64,000 bases of DNA. Origin: Peptococcaceae bacterium. Lineage in GTDB: Bacteria > Bacillota > Peptococcia > Peptococcales > Peptococcaceae. Positions within the stretch are counted from its first letter, which is position 1. Each line of letters begins with the position of its first letter. The notes beneath the pieces were generated by a model. It was not told the origin of the DNA. It ran no database searches and worked only from the letters and a program-made list of their open reading frames with translations. The stretch is from positions 1-64,000 of the forward strand of contig JAFYPD010000027.1 in NCBI GenBank assembly GCA_017547685.1, read 5' to 3'. Shown here one piece after another: positions 35,171-44,134 of this stretch. Position numbers and translations under genes: made by a program.

Positions 35171-37141
35171 TTATTCTTCTTCCTGCAGCTGACGAATTTC
35201 ATCACGCAGCATGGCAGCCTTTTCGAATTCCAGCGCTTTGGCAGCGGCCTTCATTTCTTTTTCCAGCATACGAATCCGTTTTTCCCGTTCTTTTGCGGAA
35301 AGTTTCGGTTTCACTGCCACATAGTCCACGGTTTCCCCGGCCACCATGGTTGCCTCGATAACGGCACGGATATCTTTTTCGATTGTTTTCGGCGTAATGC
35401 CGTGTTCTTTGTTGTATTTCATCTGCAGTTCCCGGCGGCGTTCTGTTTCATCAATGGCTTTTCTCATGGAACCGGTAATCTTATCACCATACATGATAAC
35501 CTTGCCCTCAGCATTTCGAGCTGCACGGCCGATGGTCTGAATCATAGAAGTTTCAGACCGCAGGAAGCCCTCCTTATCGGCATCCAGAATGGCTACCAGC
35601 GATACTTCCGGCAGGTCCAGCCCCTCTCGCAGCAGGTTGATGCCAACCAGTACATCAAACTCACCCTGTCGCAGATCCCGCAGGATTTCCATACGCTCAA
35701 TGGTTTTTACCTCCGAGTGCAAATAACGCACCCGCACACCCACGCTTTTCAGATAGTCGGTCAAATCCTCAGCCATCTTTTTGGTCAGCGTGGTTACCAG
35801 CACACGCTGGTCTTTTTCTGCGCGAATGCGGATTTCCTCCAGCAAATCGTCAATCTGATTCTGCACTGGCCGTACTTCCACTTCCGGATCCACCAGACCG
35901 GTCGGCCGGATAATCTGTTCTACAATCTGCTGGCTGTGTTCCCGCTCATACGACCCCGGTGTAGCACTCACATAGATGGTCTGACCGGTTTTCTGCTCGA
36001 ATTCATCAAACCGCAGCGGACGGTTGTCCAGTGCCGACGGCAGACGAAACCCGAAGTTCACCAGATTTTCCTTGCGGGAACGGTCGCCGGCGTACATACC
36101 GCCAATCTGAGACACCGAAACATGAGATTCATCGATAAACGTAATAAAATCCTCCGGAAAGAAATCCAGCAGCGTGTTTGGCGTAGACCCCGGTTCCCGG
36201 CCGGACAGCGGACGGGAATAGTTTTCCACGCCAGTACAGAAGCCCACTTCCCGCAGCATTTCCATATCGTAACGGGTGCGCTGTTCAATGCGCTGGGCCT
36301 CGATTAATTTATTTTCTGATTTAAAATATGCCACCTGCTGTTCCAGCTCTTCCTCGATGGCGGCAATGGCAGTATCCATGTATTCGGGGTCTGTGGCATA
36401 GTGGGTATTTGGATAAATGCTGACATGATTGCGCAGCCCCAGCACATGGCCGGTCACCACATCAATCTCGGCAATGCGATCCACCTCATCACCAAACATC
36501 TCCACGCGAATGGCACGCTCGCTGGCACTGGCCGGCAGAATCTCAATAATATCTCCGCGTACCCGGAAGGTGCCACGATGGAAATTCACATCATTGCGTT
36601 CATACTGGATTTCCACCAGCTTGCGCAGAATCTCGTCGCGGTCATAGTTTAACCCCACGCGCAGTGACAAAGTCTGCTCCCGGTATTCTTCCGGCGACCC
36701 CAGACCATAAATGCAGGACACACTGGCCACGATAATCACATCGCGCCGCTCCAGCAGCGAAGCAGTGGCCGAGTGGCGCATCTTCTCGATTTCCTCGTTA
36801 ATCTGCGCATCTTTCTCGATGTAGGTGTCGGTGGATGCCACATACGCCTCCGGCTGATAATAGTCATAGTAGGATACAAAATATTCCACCGCATTCTCCG
36901 GAAAGAATTCTTTGAATTCACTGTACAGCTGCGCGGCCAGTGTTTTATTGTGGGCAATCACCAGAGCCGGGCGGTTGGCCTCCGCAATGATATTGGCCAT
37001 GGTGAAGGTTTTCCCCGAACCGGTAACCCCCAGCATGATCTGTTTGGGATAACCGGAATCCAGGCCCTCAATCAGACCGGCAATGGCCTTCGGCTGATCA
37101 CCCGTTGGTGTATATTCGGATACTAGTTTAAAGTCTGGCAT
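35171..37141 (-). CDS. uvrB: Excinuclease ABC subunit B
   Basis: 656 residues. The DNA-wrapping helicase-like subunit that loads at damage and calls UvrC. Walker [16 protein letters not shown], the damage-probing beta hairpin [15 protein letters not shown], helicase motifs including TFIDESHVS and GRAARN, and a C-terminal UVR motif [15 protein letters not shown]. Full length. Confidence 0.97.
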   Translation of the reverse strand: MPDFKLVSEYTPTGDQPKAIAGLIEGLDSGYPKQIMLGVTGSGKTFTMANIIAEANRPALVIAHNKTLAAQLYSEFKEFFPENAVEYFVSYYDYYQPEAYVASTDTYIEKDAQINEEIEKMRHSATASLLERRDVIIVASVSCIYGLGSPEEYREQTLSLRVGLNYDRDEILRKLVEIQYERNDVNFHRGTFRVRGDIIEILPASASERAIRVEMFGDEVDRIAEIDVVTGHVLGLRNHVSIYPNTHYATDPEYMDTAIAAIEEELEQQVAYFKSENKLIEAQRIEQRTRYDMEMLREVGFCTGVENYSRPLSGREPGSTPNTLLDFFPEDFITFIDESHVSVSQIGGMYAGDRSRKENLVNFGFRLPSALDNRPLRFDEFEQKTGQTIYVSATPGSYEREHSQQIVEQIIRPTGLVDPEVEVRPVQNQIDDLLEEIRIRAEKDQRVLVTTLTKKMAEDLTDYLKSVGVRVRYLHSEVKTIERMEILRDLRQGEFDVLVGINLLREGLDLPEVSLVAILDADKEGFLRSETSMIQTIGRAARNAEGKVIMYGDKITGSMRKAIDETERRRELQMKYNKEHGITPKTIEKDIRAVIEATMVAGETVDYVAVKPKLSAKEREKRIRMLEKEMKAAAKALEFEKAAMLRDEIRQLQEEE

Positions 37142-37259
37142 GGCGGCACCTCAAATCCTGAAAAATCTATCTTAAAAATCTTTTTTCATAGCTCTATCTA
37201 TATGATACCTGTTTTTATTTCTGTCCAAACCTGTTTTTCCGTCACAATTGCTCGAAAAA

Positions 37260-37301
37260 CGAAGATATGTTCTATTATAGCACATAATGATAGAATAACA
37301 A
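37260..37301 (-). promoter_or_regulatory. uvrB promoter with degenerate LexA-like dyad
   Basis: TTGTTA (37296-37301), 16 bases, TATAAT (37274-37279), minus strand. AGAACATATCTTCG (37260-37273) directly follows the -10 and resembles the Gram-positive SOS box CGAAC-4-GTTCG with mismatches in the right half. uvrBA is an SOS target in many Bacillota, but the site is weak. Confidence 0.55.
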
Positions 37302-37312
37302 GCGAACAGCAC

Positions 37313-37354
37313 GAAAAAAGCTGCCACCATGCTTTACTTTCACACAGTGACAGC
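37313..37354 (-). terminator. Terminator of the AOR-MoaD-ferredoxin operon
   Basis: A 12-bp stem with G-U wobbles (37320-37331 with 37342-37353) followed by TTTTTT on the minus strand. Confidence 0.8.
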
Positions 37355-37430
37355 CTCTTCTTCTGACAGAGTATTACTTTTCTTTTATTTTTTCTAACGC
37401 GGCAAACGCCAGCGAAAAACTTTTTCCATT

Positions 37431-37715
37431 CTAGCTTTTCTCCTTCATCTCAATTGCGCGAATCGGACAGTTTTTGGCACAGATGCCGCAACCGGTACAT
37501 TGTTCTGCCCGCAACAGAATCGCAATAGTATGAATATCTCCGTGAAATTTTGGAGGTTCAATGGCCAGGCAGTTCATCGGACAGTTTTCCACACAGACTG
37601 AACAGCCTGCACATTCCTCTCGGTTCACCACCGGATATTTCCGTTTGCGCGGTTCGGGTTTCGCCTGCGATTTTATTTCACAATCTTTTTGTTCTTCCTT
37701 ATTTTCTGCTGTCAT
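37431..37715 (-). CDS. 2[4Fe-4S] ferredoxin
   Basis: 94 residues. Two cluster motifs: CAGCSVCVENCPMNC and CTGCGICAKNCP. A Lys/Glu-rich N-terminal tail of about 35 residues precedes them. It is probably the electron partner of the adjacent aldehyde ferredoxin oxidoreductase. ATG 37715 was chosen because GGAGGAGG lies upstream and the frame before it overlaps the MoaD-like gene. Confidence 0.92.
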   Translation of the reverse strand: MTAENKEEQKDCEIKSQAKPEPRKRKYPVVNREECAGCSVCVENCPMNCLAIEPPKFHGDIHTIAILLRAEQCTGCGICAKNCPIRAIEMKEKS

Positions 37716-37719
37716 ACAA

Positions 37720-37953
37720 TCAGCCTCCTCCCGCCGGTGACAGAAATACAACTAAATCGCCATCACAAAAACAATAACGATTTTTCACACGACTTCCATT
37801 GACCAGCACCAGTAAATCATTTGCCTCTTTTCGGCTGATCCCCGGCAGCATACCTTTTAAATCATGCAGTGTTTTTACCTGATTTTCGTCCAGTTCCAGT
37901 TTCGCAACGCCGGTTTTCAGGCGTACCACACCATAAAGCTGCACATTAATCAT
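37720..37953 (-). CDS. MoaD/ThiS-like sulfur carrier protein
   Basis: 77 residues, a ubiquitin-like beta-grasp protein: begins MINVQLYGVVRLKTG and ends GDLVVFLSPAGGG, with the terminal Gly-Gly that is adenylated and thiocarboxylated in MoaD. MoaD-like proteins sit next to AOR genes in many anaerobes and may serve tungsten or molybdenum pterin synthesis. It overlaps the AOR gene by 8 bases; GAGGTG precedes the ATG. Confidence 0.88.
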   Translation of the reverse strand: MINVQLYGVVRLKTGVAKLELDENQVKTLHDLKGMLPGISRKEANDLLVLVNGSRVKNRYCFCDGDLVVFLSPAGGG

Positions 37954-39883
37954 GGTTTGCCACCTCAATCTGCAGTTTTTTCAGCAGTTTTTTCGTCGGC
38001 AAACCGTTGTTATCCCAGCCTCTGGCATGATAATATACTTTTTTCATTTTATCCAGCGGCACTTTGGAATTCGGGTCAGCAGCATCCTGCAGCACATCCG
38101 TCAATCGTTTCGGCAGAGCGTCTTTGTTTGCATTTACACCAAACCGGCGGTTGATTTCACGTTCCAGATTGTAACCGCGCTCACCGCAACGCAGATATTT
38201 CCCGAACGGCATTTTCATACCAGTCACACATTCAAAGGCTTTTGTGTGATGAAACACCGGCAGATGCAGATGAGCAAATTCCGGGAATTTATTTAACAGA
38301 CGCGCTGCGCCGCCACAGTATGGCAGAATGGCATTGGCTGCCCGTGTATACCAGCTGTTTGGATGGTTCAGCAGAATCGACGGAAAAAATGCGTAATTGG
38401 TAAACAGGCACTGCCCGGAAGCCGATATCATTTCCATTAAGTTCTGCAGCATCATGGTTAAATCGGCTTTTCCGTGCCAGGTTGTCGGGTTGATAAACAG
38501 CCCCAGCCCTTCCAGAATTACCAGATAGCCGCCGTTTAAATGACAGCCTCCCCGGTTGCTGACTGCATATCCCAGACCCAGCCCTGCCGCCTTACGCGGC
38601 TCGTAGGCTGCCAGCTCCATGCCTTTTGCATGAATGGCAAAGTCTTTGCCTCCATACTGTTCCGACAGTCTTTTACTGCCCTGTGCCAGTTCATCTCCAA
38701 TCCCTTCCCGATATGCAATTTTTTCAAACAGAGCCGATAACTCTTCTGTATTTCCAAAAGACAGGCCGTTATTCCATAAGCCTTTTTCGTTGGCCTCCAT
38801 GGCCCAGGAAACAGTATTCGCTGCCGAAATCGTGTCCATGCCAAGCTCATCCAGTTCATAGTTCCAACGGAAAATATCCTCGATATTGCTGTTGCATAAA
38901 TTACTCCCCAAAAGCACCAGGGTTTCCAGTTCAGGGCCCTTTACCTGTTTGCCGTTTACTTCTACGGTGCGGGAGCAGCGAATTGGGCAGGTCAGGCAGC
39001 CTTTATTTACAATATTGTGTTTTTCAGCCAGCACTTCACCGCTGATCTCTTCAAATTCATTATACTGACCGGCACTATAATTGCGGGTCGATAACAGGCC
39101 TCGCATTTGCATGGAACTCACAAGCCCTGCAGTTCCCATACGAGGCAGCTGGCTGCCGGTTAACGGATGTTTCCGCAGATACCGGAACCATTTTTGTGTA
39201 TGTGTTACCATTTTTTCTTTTTCAACAACGGTTACTTCCTTATTGCCCAGTGCGCATACCGCTTTTACATTCATCCATCCCAGTACTGCGCCGGTACCGC
39301 CGCGGCCGGATACCCGCTCATTGGATACAACACACGCATACAGTACCTGATGTTCCCCGGCTGGACCGATACAGATTTTTCCGTTTTTGCGTTTCCGGCC
39401 ATTCGGCAGTTTCAGTTTTTCATCCAGCGCCTCCTGGATTTCTGATGTTTTCATGCCCCACAAATCATCAGCCTCATGAAAAATAACCTTACCATTATTG
39501 ATTTCCAGCCATACAGGCGTTTCGCAATGGCCGTGCAGCACCAGAGCATCCAGCCCCGCTTTTTTGAGATAATAACCGAAATTGCCGCCGCAGTTGGACG
39601 ATGTAATATAACCAGTTTGCGGTGAGAGAGTCGATATATTAAACCGACTGGAACTTGGCGCTCCGGAACCAGTCATTGGACCGGTTGTTACCACCAGCAG
39701 ATTATCATCAGAAAAAGCAGTTTCGTTCCCGGTGAGATGATCCCCCAGTATTTTTGCCGCCATCATTTTTCCGCCAATGTACAGTTCCCGTTCCTGATCA
39801 GAAAAAGGATACTCTTCTACTTCACGGGTTGTCAGGTTGATATCCAGAACACATCCCATATAGCCGCCATATGCTGTAGCCAT
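37946..39883 (-). CDS. Aldehyde ferredoxin oxidoreductase
   Basis: 645 residues. It oxidises aldehydes (or reduces acids) with ferredoxin, using a bis-pterin tungsten or molybdenum cofactor and one [4Fe-4S] cluster. Visible are TGPMTGSGAPSSSRFN and GRGGTGAVLG (pterin contacts), cluster cysteines in CLTCPIRCSR plus a later NRGGC, and GMELAAYEPRKAAGLGL. The exact substrate class (AOR, FOR, or other) cannot be told from the sequence. It is the first gene of a three-gene operon with a MoaD-like protein and a ferredoxin. An AT-rich region upstream (39884-40037) contains no confident promoter. Confidence 0.92.
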   Translation of the reverse strand: MATAYGGYMGCVLDINLTTREVEEYPFSDQERELYIGGKMMAAKILGDHLTGNETAFSDDNLLVVTTGPMTGSGAPSSSRFNISTLSPQTGYITSSNCGGNFGYYLKKAGLDALVLHGHCETPVWLEINNGKVIFHEADDLWGMKTSEIQEALDEKLKLPNGRKRKNGKICIGPAGEHQVLYACVVSNERVSGRGGTGAVLGWMNVKAVCALGNKEVTVVEKEKMVTHTQKWFRYLRKHPLTGSQLPRMGTAGLVSSMQMRGLLSTRNYSAGQYNEFEEISGEVLAEKHNIVNKGCLTCPIRCSRTVEVNGKQVKGPELETLVLLGSNLCNSNIEDIFRWNYELDELGMDTISAANTVSWAMEANEKGLWNNGLSFGNTEELSALFEKIAYREGIGDELAQGSKRLSEQYGGKDFAIHAKGMELAAYEPRKAAGLGLGYAVSNRGGCHLNGGYLVILEGLGLFINPTTWHGKADLTMMLQNLMEMISASGQCLFTNYAFFPSILLNHPNSWYTRAANAILPYCGGAARLLNKFPEFAHLHLPVFHHTKAFECVTGMKMPFGKYLRCGERGYNLEREINRRFGVNANKDALPKRLTDVLQDAADPNSKVPLDKMKKVYYHARGWDNNGLPTKKLLKKLQIEVANHD

Positions 39884-40037
39884 GTTTCCACCTGCTTTCC
39901 TGTTTCAACTATGTTTTCAAACAAACACTGCTCTAATTTATAATTACATCATACCGCAAAATTATTACTATACAAAATACCGTTTTCCTTAAAACAACTA
40001 TAGGCTATGACTATTTCACAAACAGCTTACAGATAGT

Positions 40038-40088
40038 AAAAAAGCTGCCCTGCCTTTGTGAACACACAATTCACACGGCAGGACAGCC
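40038..40088 (-). terminator. Terminator of plsX-acpP
   Basis: A GC-rich stem (40044-40056 with 40075-40087) followed on the minus strand by TTTTTTACT. Confidence 0.85.
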
Positions 40089-40106
40089 ATCTGTTATCGC
40101 AAACTA

Positions 40107-40334
40107 TTATACATTTTCGCTGATATAGTCTACAACAGCACCAATATCTTTGATTTTTTCTGCTGCTTCATCTGGAATCTGGATGTTGAATTCATCTTCC
40201 AGAGCCATAATTACCTCAACTACGTCCAGGGAATCGGCATCCAGTTCATCAAAGCTTGTTTCCATTGTGATTGTTTCCGGATCAATGCTCAGCTGTTCCG
40301 CAACGATTTCTCTGATTTTTTTGAAATAATCCAT
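40107..40334 (-). CDS. acpP: Acyl carrier protein
   Basis: 75 residues, acidic. The phosphopantetheine serine lies in [17 protein letters not shown]. It carries acyl chains for fatty-acid synthesis. ATG 40334 has GGAGGTGA upstream; the frame continues to 40394 inside plsX without conservation. It follows plsX as in many Bacillota, but no fab genes follow here. Confidence 0.96.
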   Translation of the reverse strand: MDYFKKIREIVAEQLSIDPETITMETSFDELDADSLDVVEVIMALEDEFNIQIPDEAAEKIKDIGAVVDYISENV

Positions 40335-40371
40335 TCCCGTCACCTCCTTCCGTCGTGGAGCATTTCTGCTA

Positions 40372-41382
40372 TTACTGTTCGCTATGCTTCTCAAAATTTC
40401 CTTTTATTTTTTCTACAAAATTACTTTCACAGCAATGGTACGCCACATCAATGGCTTTAAAAATTGCTTTTGCCTTGGAGCTGCCATGGCATACAACACT
40501 GACACCGTCAACACCTAACAGCGGTGCACCGCCGTATTCCGCATAATCCATTTTGCGTTTCAACCCGCGCAGTGCCGGTTTCATCAGCCCTGCACCCACA
40601 GTGCAGCGCATAGAAGCCCTTACTTCTGTTTCCAGCATGGACATGATGACTTTCGCCATACCTTCCATCGTTTTCAGCACCACATTGCCGGTAAAACCGT
40701 CACAAGTCATAACATCGGCAGCACCGGCCGGTACATCGCGCCCCTCGATATTGCCAATAAAGTTAATTGTTTCGATTTCTTTCAACTGCTGATACGCTGC
40801 CTGAGTCAGTTCACTTCCTTTGGTTTCTTCCGTACCATTGTTGATTAAACCGACCTTTGGTGCATCAATGCCGCCGACACATTTCATGTAAATACTTCCC
40901 ATCTGTGCAAACTGCACCAGATTTTCCACATCCACATTGGTATTGGCACCGGCATCCACCAGAAGTTTACCGCCGGTCATCGTTGGAATCATACAGCCGA
41001 TAGCCGGACGTTTTACCCCTTTGATACGGCCCAGGCCAAACAGAGCTGCCACCATCTGACCGCCTGTACTGCCGGCCGATACAACTGCATCTGCTTTCCC
41101 TTCTTTGACCAGCCGGGTTGCTACAGTGATAGATGCATCTTTCTTGCGGCGATAGGCATTCGCCGGGTGATCCTCCATCTCGATAATTTCTGTTGCTTCC
41201 ACCAGTTCGATTTTGCTGCGATTCCCATTGCTCTGTTCTGCCAGAACTGCTTCGATTTTGTCAATCTGACCTACCAGATATAGTTTTTCTATATAATCGT
41301 ACTGCTGCAATGCCTGCAGACCGCCCAGCACAATCTCCTGCGGGGCGTAATCCCCGCCCATAGCGTCTAAAGCAATTTTCAT
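40372..41382 (-). CDS. plsX: Phosphate acyltransferase PlsX
   Basis: 336 residues. It converts acyl-ACP to acyl phosphate for PlsY in phospholipid synthesis. It begins [18 protein letters not shown], a signature of the family; later [20 protein letters not shown] and [13 protein letters not shown]. No fapR precedes it, unlike Bacillus. Confidence 0.96.
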   Translation of the reverse strand: MKIALDAMGGDYAPQEIVLGGLQALQQYDYIEKLYLVGQIDKIEAVLAEQSNGNRSKIELVEATEIIEMEDHPANAYRRKKDASITVATRLVKEGKADAVVSAGSTGGQMVAALFGLGRIKGVKRPAIGCMIPTMTGGKLLVDAGANTNVDVENLVQFAQMGSIYMKCVGGIDAPKVGLINNGTEETKGSELTQAAYQQLKEIETINFIGNIEGRDVPAGAADVMTCDGFTGNVVLKTMEGMAKVIMSMLETEVRASMRCTVGAGLMKPALRGLKRKMDYAEYGGAPLLGVDGVSVVCHGSSKAKAIFKAIDVAYHCCESNFVEKIKGNFEKHSEQ

Positions 41383-41447
41383 GCGATATTTCCACTCCTG
41401 CTCTCACTCTATGATTTCATATAGTTCTTTCCAGTTTCTTACGCTCT

Positions 41448-41475
41448 ATTATACCATATTCACCTGCTGCGTAAA
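41448..41475 (-). promoter_or_regulatory. Promoter of plsX-acpP
   Basis: TTTACG (41470-41475), 16 bases, TATAAT (41448-41453), minus strand. No FapR-type palindrome was recognised around it. Confidence 0.6.
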
Positions 41476-41480
41476 TAGTT

Positions 41481-42710
41481 TTATTTATGCTCTTCCAGCC
41501 ATCTCATTGCCGCGTATGCATATAATGCACTTCCGCTTGCCAGAGCAGACTCATCGAATTTTACTTTAGGATGATGGGTTGGATAGGTATATCCCATCTG
41601 CGGCTGTCCTGCTGCCAGTGCCACCATCAGCGCAGGAATTTCCTGTGTCACATAGGCAAAATCTTCCGAGCCGCCGGCTGTCTTTTTAGAGCCGCCGGAA
41701 CCAGCCATGGCTGTCAGTTCCTGTGTGGTAAATGCACCGCGCATACCCAGTACTTCTTTGGCATATGCTGCAATACTTCCGGCAACCTCCGCATCATTGT
41801 TCAGGGTTGGACATCCGCTGCCAAATATTAGCTCCGCCTCTGCGCGGTATACAGTGCCCATCGCGGATACGATGGCCTGCATACGTTCTTTCACCTTCTG
41901 GCGCACTTCTTCATCAAAGGTACGCAGACTGCCTTTCAGCAGTGCCGTATCCGGAATAATATTGGAGGCACTGCCTGCCTGAACCGCTCCGATAGTTAAG
42001 GCAACAGAATCATGAAGGGATACTTCACGGCTCTGAATTTCCTGTAATGCCAGCACAATATGAGCCGCTGTCACAATCGGGTCAACGCCCTGTTCCGGCA
42101 TAGAACCATGACAGCCTTTTCCCTGAATTCTGATTTCAAAAAAGTCACAGGCAGAAGCGCTGATCCCGGGCGCCATAATCACAGCGGACCCTGGAGGGAA
42201 TGGCATCCCCGCCGTCACGTGCATCATCATGGCTGCATCCACTGCCGGATTCTGCAGTACACCAGCCTGAATCATGTCAAATGCACCTTCAAAGATTTCC
42301 TCCGCTGGCTGGAACATTAATTTTACCATGCCTTCAATTTCCGCTTCATGTGCTTTCAGCAGGCGAGCTGCGCCCAGCATCATGGCTGTGTGCATATCGT
42401 GGCCGCAGGCATGCATATAACCGTTCTGCGAAGCAAAATCCACGTCTGCCTCTTCCTGCATTGGCAGCGCATCCATATCGCCGCGAATCAGGAAAACCTT
42501 TCCCGGCTTTTTACCGCCAGCCAGTGCTACCACACCGGCTTTTCCGCAATCCTGCGGTTCGTAGCCCATAGCCGTTAATTCTGATTTTACATAGGCAACC
42601 GTGTCCGCAATATCAAAACCGATACCCGGATGCTGATGCAGATAACGTCGGTCTTTCACCAGCTGTTCTTCATACTGTTTTGCTTCCTGTAAAAACTGTT
42701 CTCCGTTCAT
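41481..42710 (-). CDS. M20 family metallo-amidohydrolase
   Basis: 409 residues. Peptidase M20D group (aminoacylase, hippurate hydrolase and IAA-amino-acid hydrolase relatives). Metal ligands are in MHACGHDMHTAMMLGAA, PAEEIFEGAFDM, then GGSEDFAYV and HHPKVKFDE. A dimerisation domain with GKGCHGSMPEQGVDPI lies in the middle. The substrate is unknown. RBS GGAGGATTAT precedes the ATG. Confidence 0.92.
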   Translation of the reverse strand: MNGEQFLQEAKQYEEQLVKDRRYLHQHPGIGFDIADTVAYVKSELTAMGYEPQDCGKAGVVALAGGKKPGKVFLIRGDMDALPMQEEADVDFASQNGYMHACGHDMHTAMMLGAARLLKAHEAEIEGMVKLMFQPAEEIFEGAFDMIQAGVLQNPAVDAAMMMHVTAGMPFPPGSAVIMAPGISASACDFFEIRIQGKGCHGSMPEQGVDPIVTAAHIVLALQEIQSREVSLHDSVALTIGAVQAGSASNIIPDTALLKGSLRTFDEEVRQKVKERMQAIVSAMGTVYRAEAELIFGSGCPTLNNDAEVAGSIAAYAKEVLGMRGAFTTQELTAMAGSGGSKKTAGGSEDFAYVTQEIPALMVALAAGQPQMGYTYPTHHPKVKFDESALASGSALYAYAAMRWLEEHK

Positions 42711-42767
42711 AATAATCCTCCCGTCTTTCTATGAATCAAGTTGTCATACACGCTCCGATGAATTCAT

Positions 42768-42806
42768 ACAAAAAAACAGATGCACAGTCAAGATACATCT
42801 GTTTTC
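42768..42806 (-). terminator. Terminator after the coiled-coil gene
   Basis: AAAACAGATG (42773-42782) pairs with CATCTGTTTT (42796-42805); a T-run follows on the minus strand. Confidence 0.75.
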
Positions 42807-42831
42807 TGCATAACAGGAACATACACTGTTT

Positions 42832-43299
42832 TTATTCCTGAGCCAGTGCATCCAGCGATTTCTGAATTTCGTCCTTGCCATCCTGTACTACATCATAGTA
42901 AATCTGCAGCTGTTTTTCGATTTTTTCCATAATATCATTGGCATAATTAAACGCACCCAGTGTGATATCATGGGCAGCCTGATTGGCTTCCTCCAGCATT
43001 TCTTTTACACGGATTTCGGCCAGACGATAGATTTCGGTTTCACATACCAGATCCTGCGCACGCAGACGTGCTTCCTCGATAATGCGCTCATAATCTTCCT
43101 GGGCTTTTCTTTTAATCTGTTCCTCTTCTTTTTTTACCCACTGGGCATCTTTGATATCATCCGGTACACTGGAACGAATCTGGTCAATCAGCTGATACAG
43201 TTCTTCCGGGCTGATAATGATTTTATCGTTCTGCATAAAGGCACGTTTGCTGCCTTCGATGGTGCTTTCCAGCTGGTCTAATAAATTATAAATACTCAC
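42832..43299 (-). CDS. Coiled-coil protein of unknown function
   Basis: 155 residues, not a named family. After about 45 residues with SPEELYQLIDQIRSSVPDDI, nearly all of it is charged heptad-like helix (EEEQIKRKAQEDYERIIEEAR and onward), reminiscent of DivIVA or ATP-synthase subunit E/H stalks. There is no membrane segment. It overlaps rsmD by 4 bases and ends in its own terminator, a pairing seen in other Clostridia near coaD, although coaD is absent here. Confidence 0.75.
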   Translation of the reverse strand: MSIYNLLDQLESTIEGSKRAFMQNDKIIISPEELYQLIDQIRSSVPDDIKDAQWVKKEEEQIKRKAQEDYERIIEEARLRAQDLVCETEIYRLAEIRVKEMLEEANQAAHDITLGAFNYANDIMEKIEKQLQIYYDVVQDGKDEIQKSLDALAQE

Positions 43300-43868
43300 A
43301 GTATTTCCTCCTCATTCCCTTTATATTTCAGATAGACGATACGGGTATCGCCATAAACTTTTTCTTTATATATAAAGAATATACTATTTTCCACGGAAAG
43401 GGAAGCATTTTTTGCACATTCCAGCAGAATCATCCCGTGAGACGCCAGTAATTCTTTCGCCGCAATCTTCTGCAGCACCATTTCATATAATCCGCTCTGA
43501 TAAGGGGGATCTACATAGATCAGGTCAAACTGTTTATTCTGGCGGCCCAGCGCATCCAGAGAGGCGAGAGAATCACCGCGCAGCAGCTTGCAGCGCTGCT
43601 GCTGTCCACAGGCTGTGATATTCTCCTGTATGACTTTCAAGGCATCCGCATCTTTTTCCAGTAAAACAGCCTCTTCAGCACCTCGGCTCACCGCTTCCAG
43701 TGAGATACTGCCAGTACCGCTGAACACATCTAAAAAACGACAGCCATATAACAATCCATCGATGGAACTGAACACTGCTTCTTTTACGCGATCAGCAGTG
43801 GGTCTTGTTTTCATACCCGGTACGCTTTTCAGTTTACGTCCCCGGTTTTGTCCTGCAATAATGCGCAC
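43296..43868 (-). CDS. rsmD: 16S rRNA (guanine(966)-N2)-methyltransferase RsmD
   Basis: 190 residues. SAM motif DVFSGTGSISLEAVSRGA, catalytic VDPPYQSG. It begins at a GTG (43868) giving VRIIAGQNRGRKL, the usual RsmD start; GAGGTGA lies 5 bases upstream. A TATAAT (43887-43892) stands unusually near, implying a very short leader. The longer frame to 43913 would start upstream of this promoter element. Confidence 0.92.
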   Translation of the reverse strand: MRIIAGQNRGRKLKSVPGMKTRPTADRVKEAVFSSIDGLLYGCRFLDVFSGTGSISLEAVSRGAEEAVLLEKDADALKVIQENITACGQQQRCKLLRGDSLASLDALGRQNKQFDLIYVDPPYQSGLYEMVLQKIAAKELLASHGMILLECAKNASLSVENSIFFIYKEKVYGDTRIVYLKYKGNEEEIL

Positions 43869-43992
43869 CACAATCACCTCGTTTTTATTATAGCACAAAT
43901 TAGCAAAATACACAGAAATTCTCGGACATAATCGGCAATCTTTTTTCTATACTAATCAACGTAAGACAAAATCTTATGCTCCACCCTTCCGC

Positions 43993-44053
43993 AAAAAACT
44001 GCTGCTGCCCGATGCAGATTTCCCCTCTATCTGCTGCAGCTGCAGTTTTTTGT
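43993..44053 (+). terminator. Strong hairpin with T-run upstream of gpr
   Basis: AAAAAACTGCTGCTGC (43993-44008) pairs with GCTGCAGCTGCAGTTTTTT (44033-44051) with one bulge or mismatch. There is no gene immediately upstream on this strand, so it either ends a small untranslated RNA or isolates gpr from spurious transcription from the rsmD side. Confidence 0.6.
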
Positions 44054-44083
44054 TTTGCGCTTTATTTTATGGCAACAGGACCT

Positions 44084-44113
44084 GCATATTTTCTCCCGTT
44101 CCGATAAAAACTA
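44084..44113 (+). promoter_or_regulatory. Possible sigma-G/F promoter of gpr
   Basis: GCATA (44084-44088), 18 bases, AAAACTA (44107-44113), close to the sigma-G pattern (GMATR, 17-18, CATNMTA) apart from the first -10 base. gpr is a forespore gene in Bacillus. GGGAGGG (44122-44128) is the ribosome binding site. Confidence 0.42.
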
Positions 44114-44134
44114 TGAAAAAAGGGAGGGCGTTAT

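Noticed and set aside
35402-36307. A 301-codon open frame opposite uvrB
   Set aside because: Same reasoning: antisense to conserved uvrB motifs, unnatural composition.
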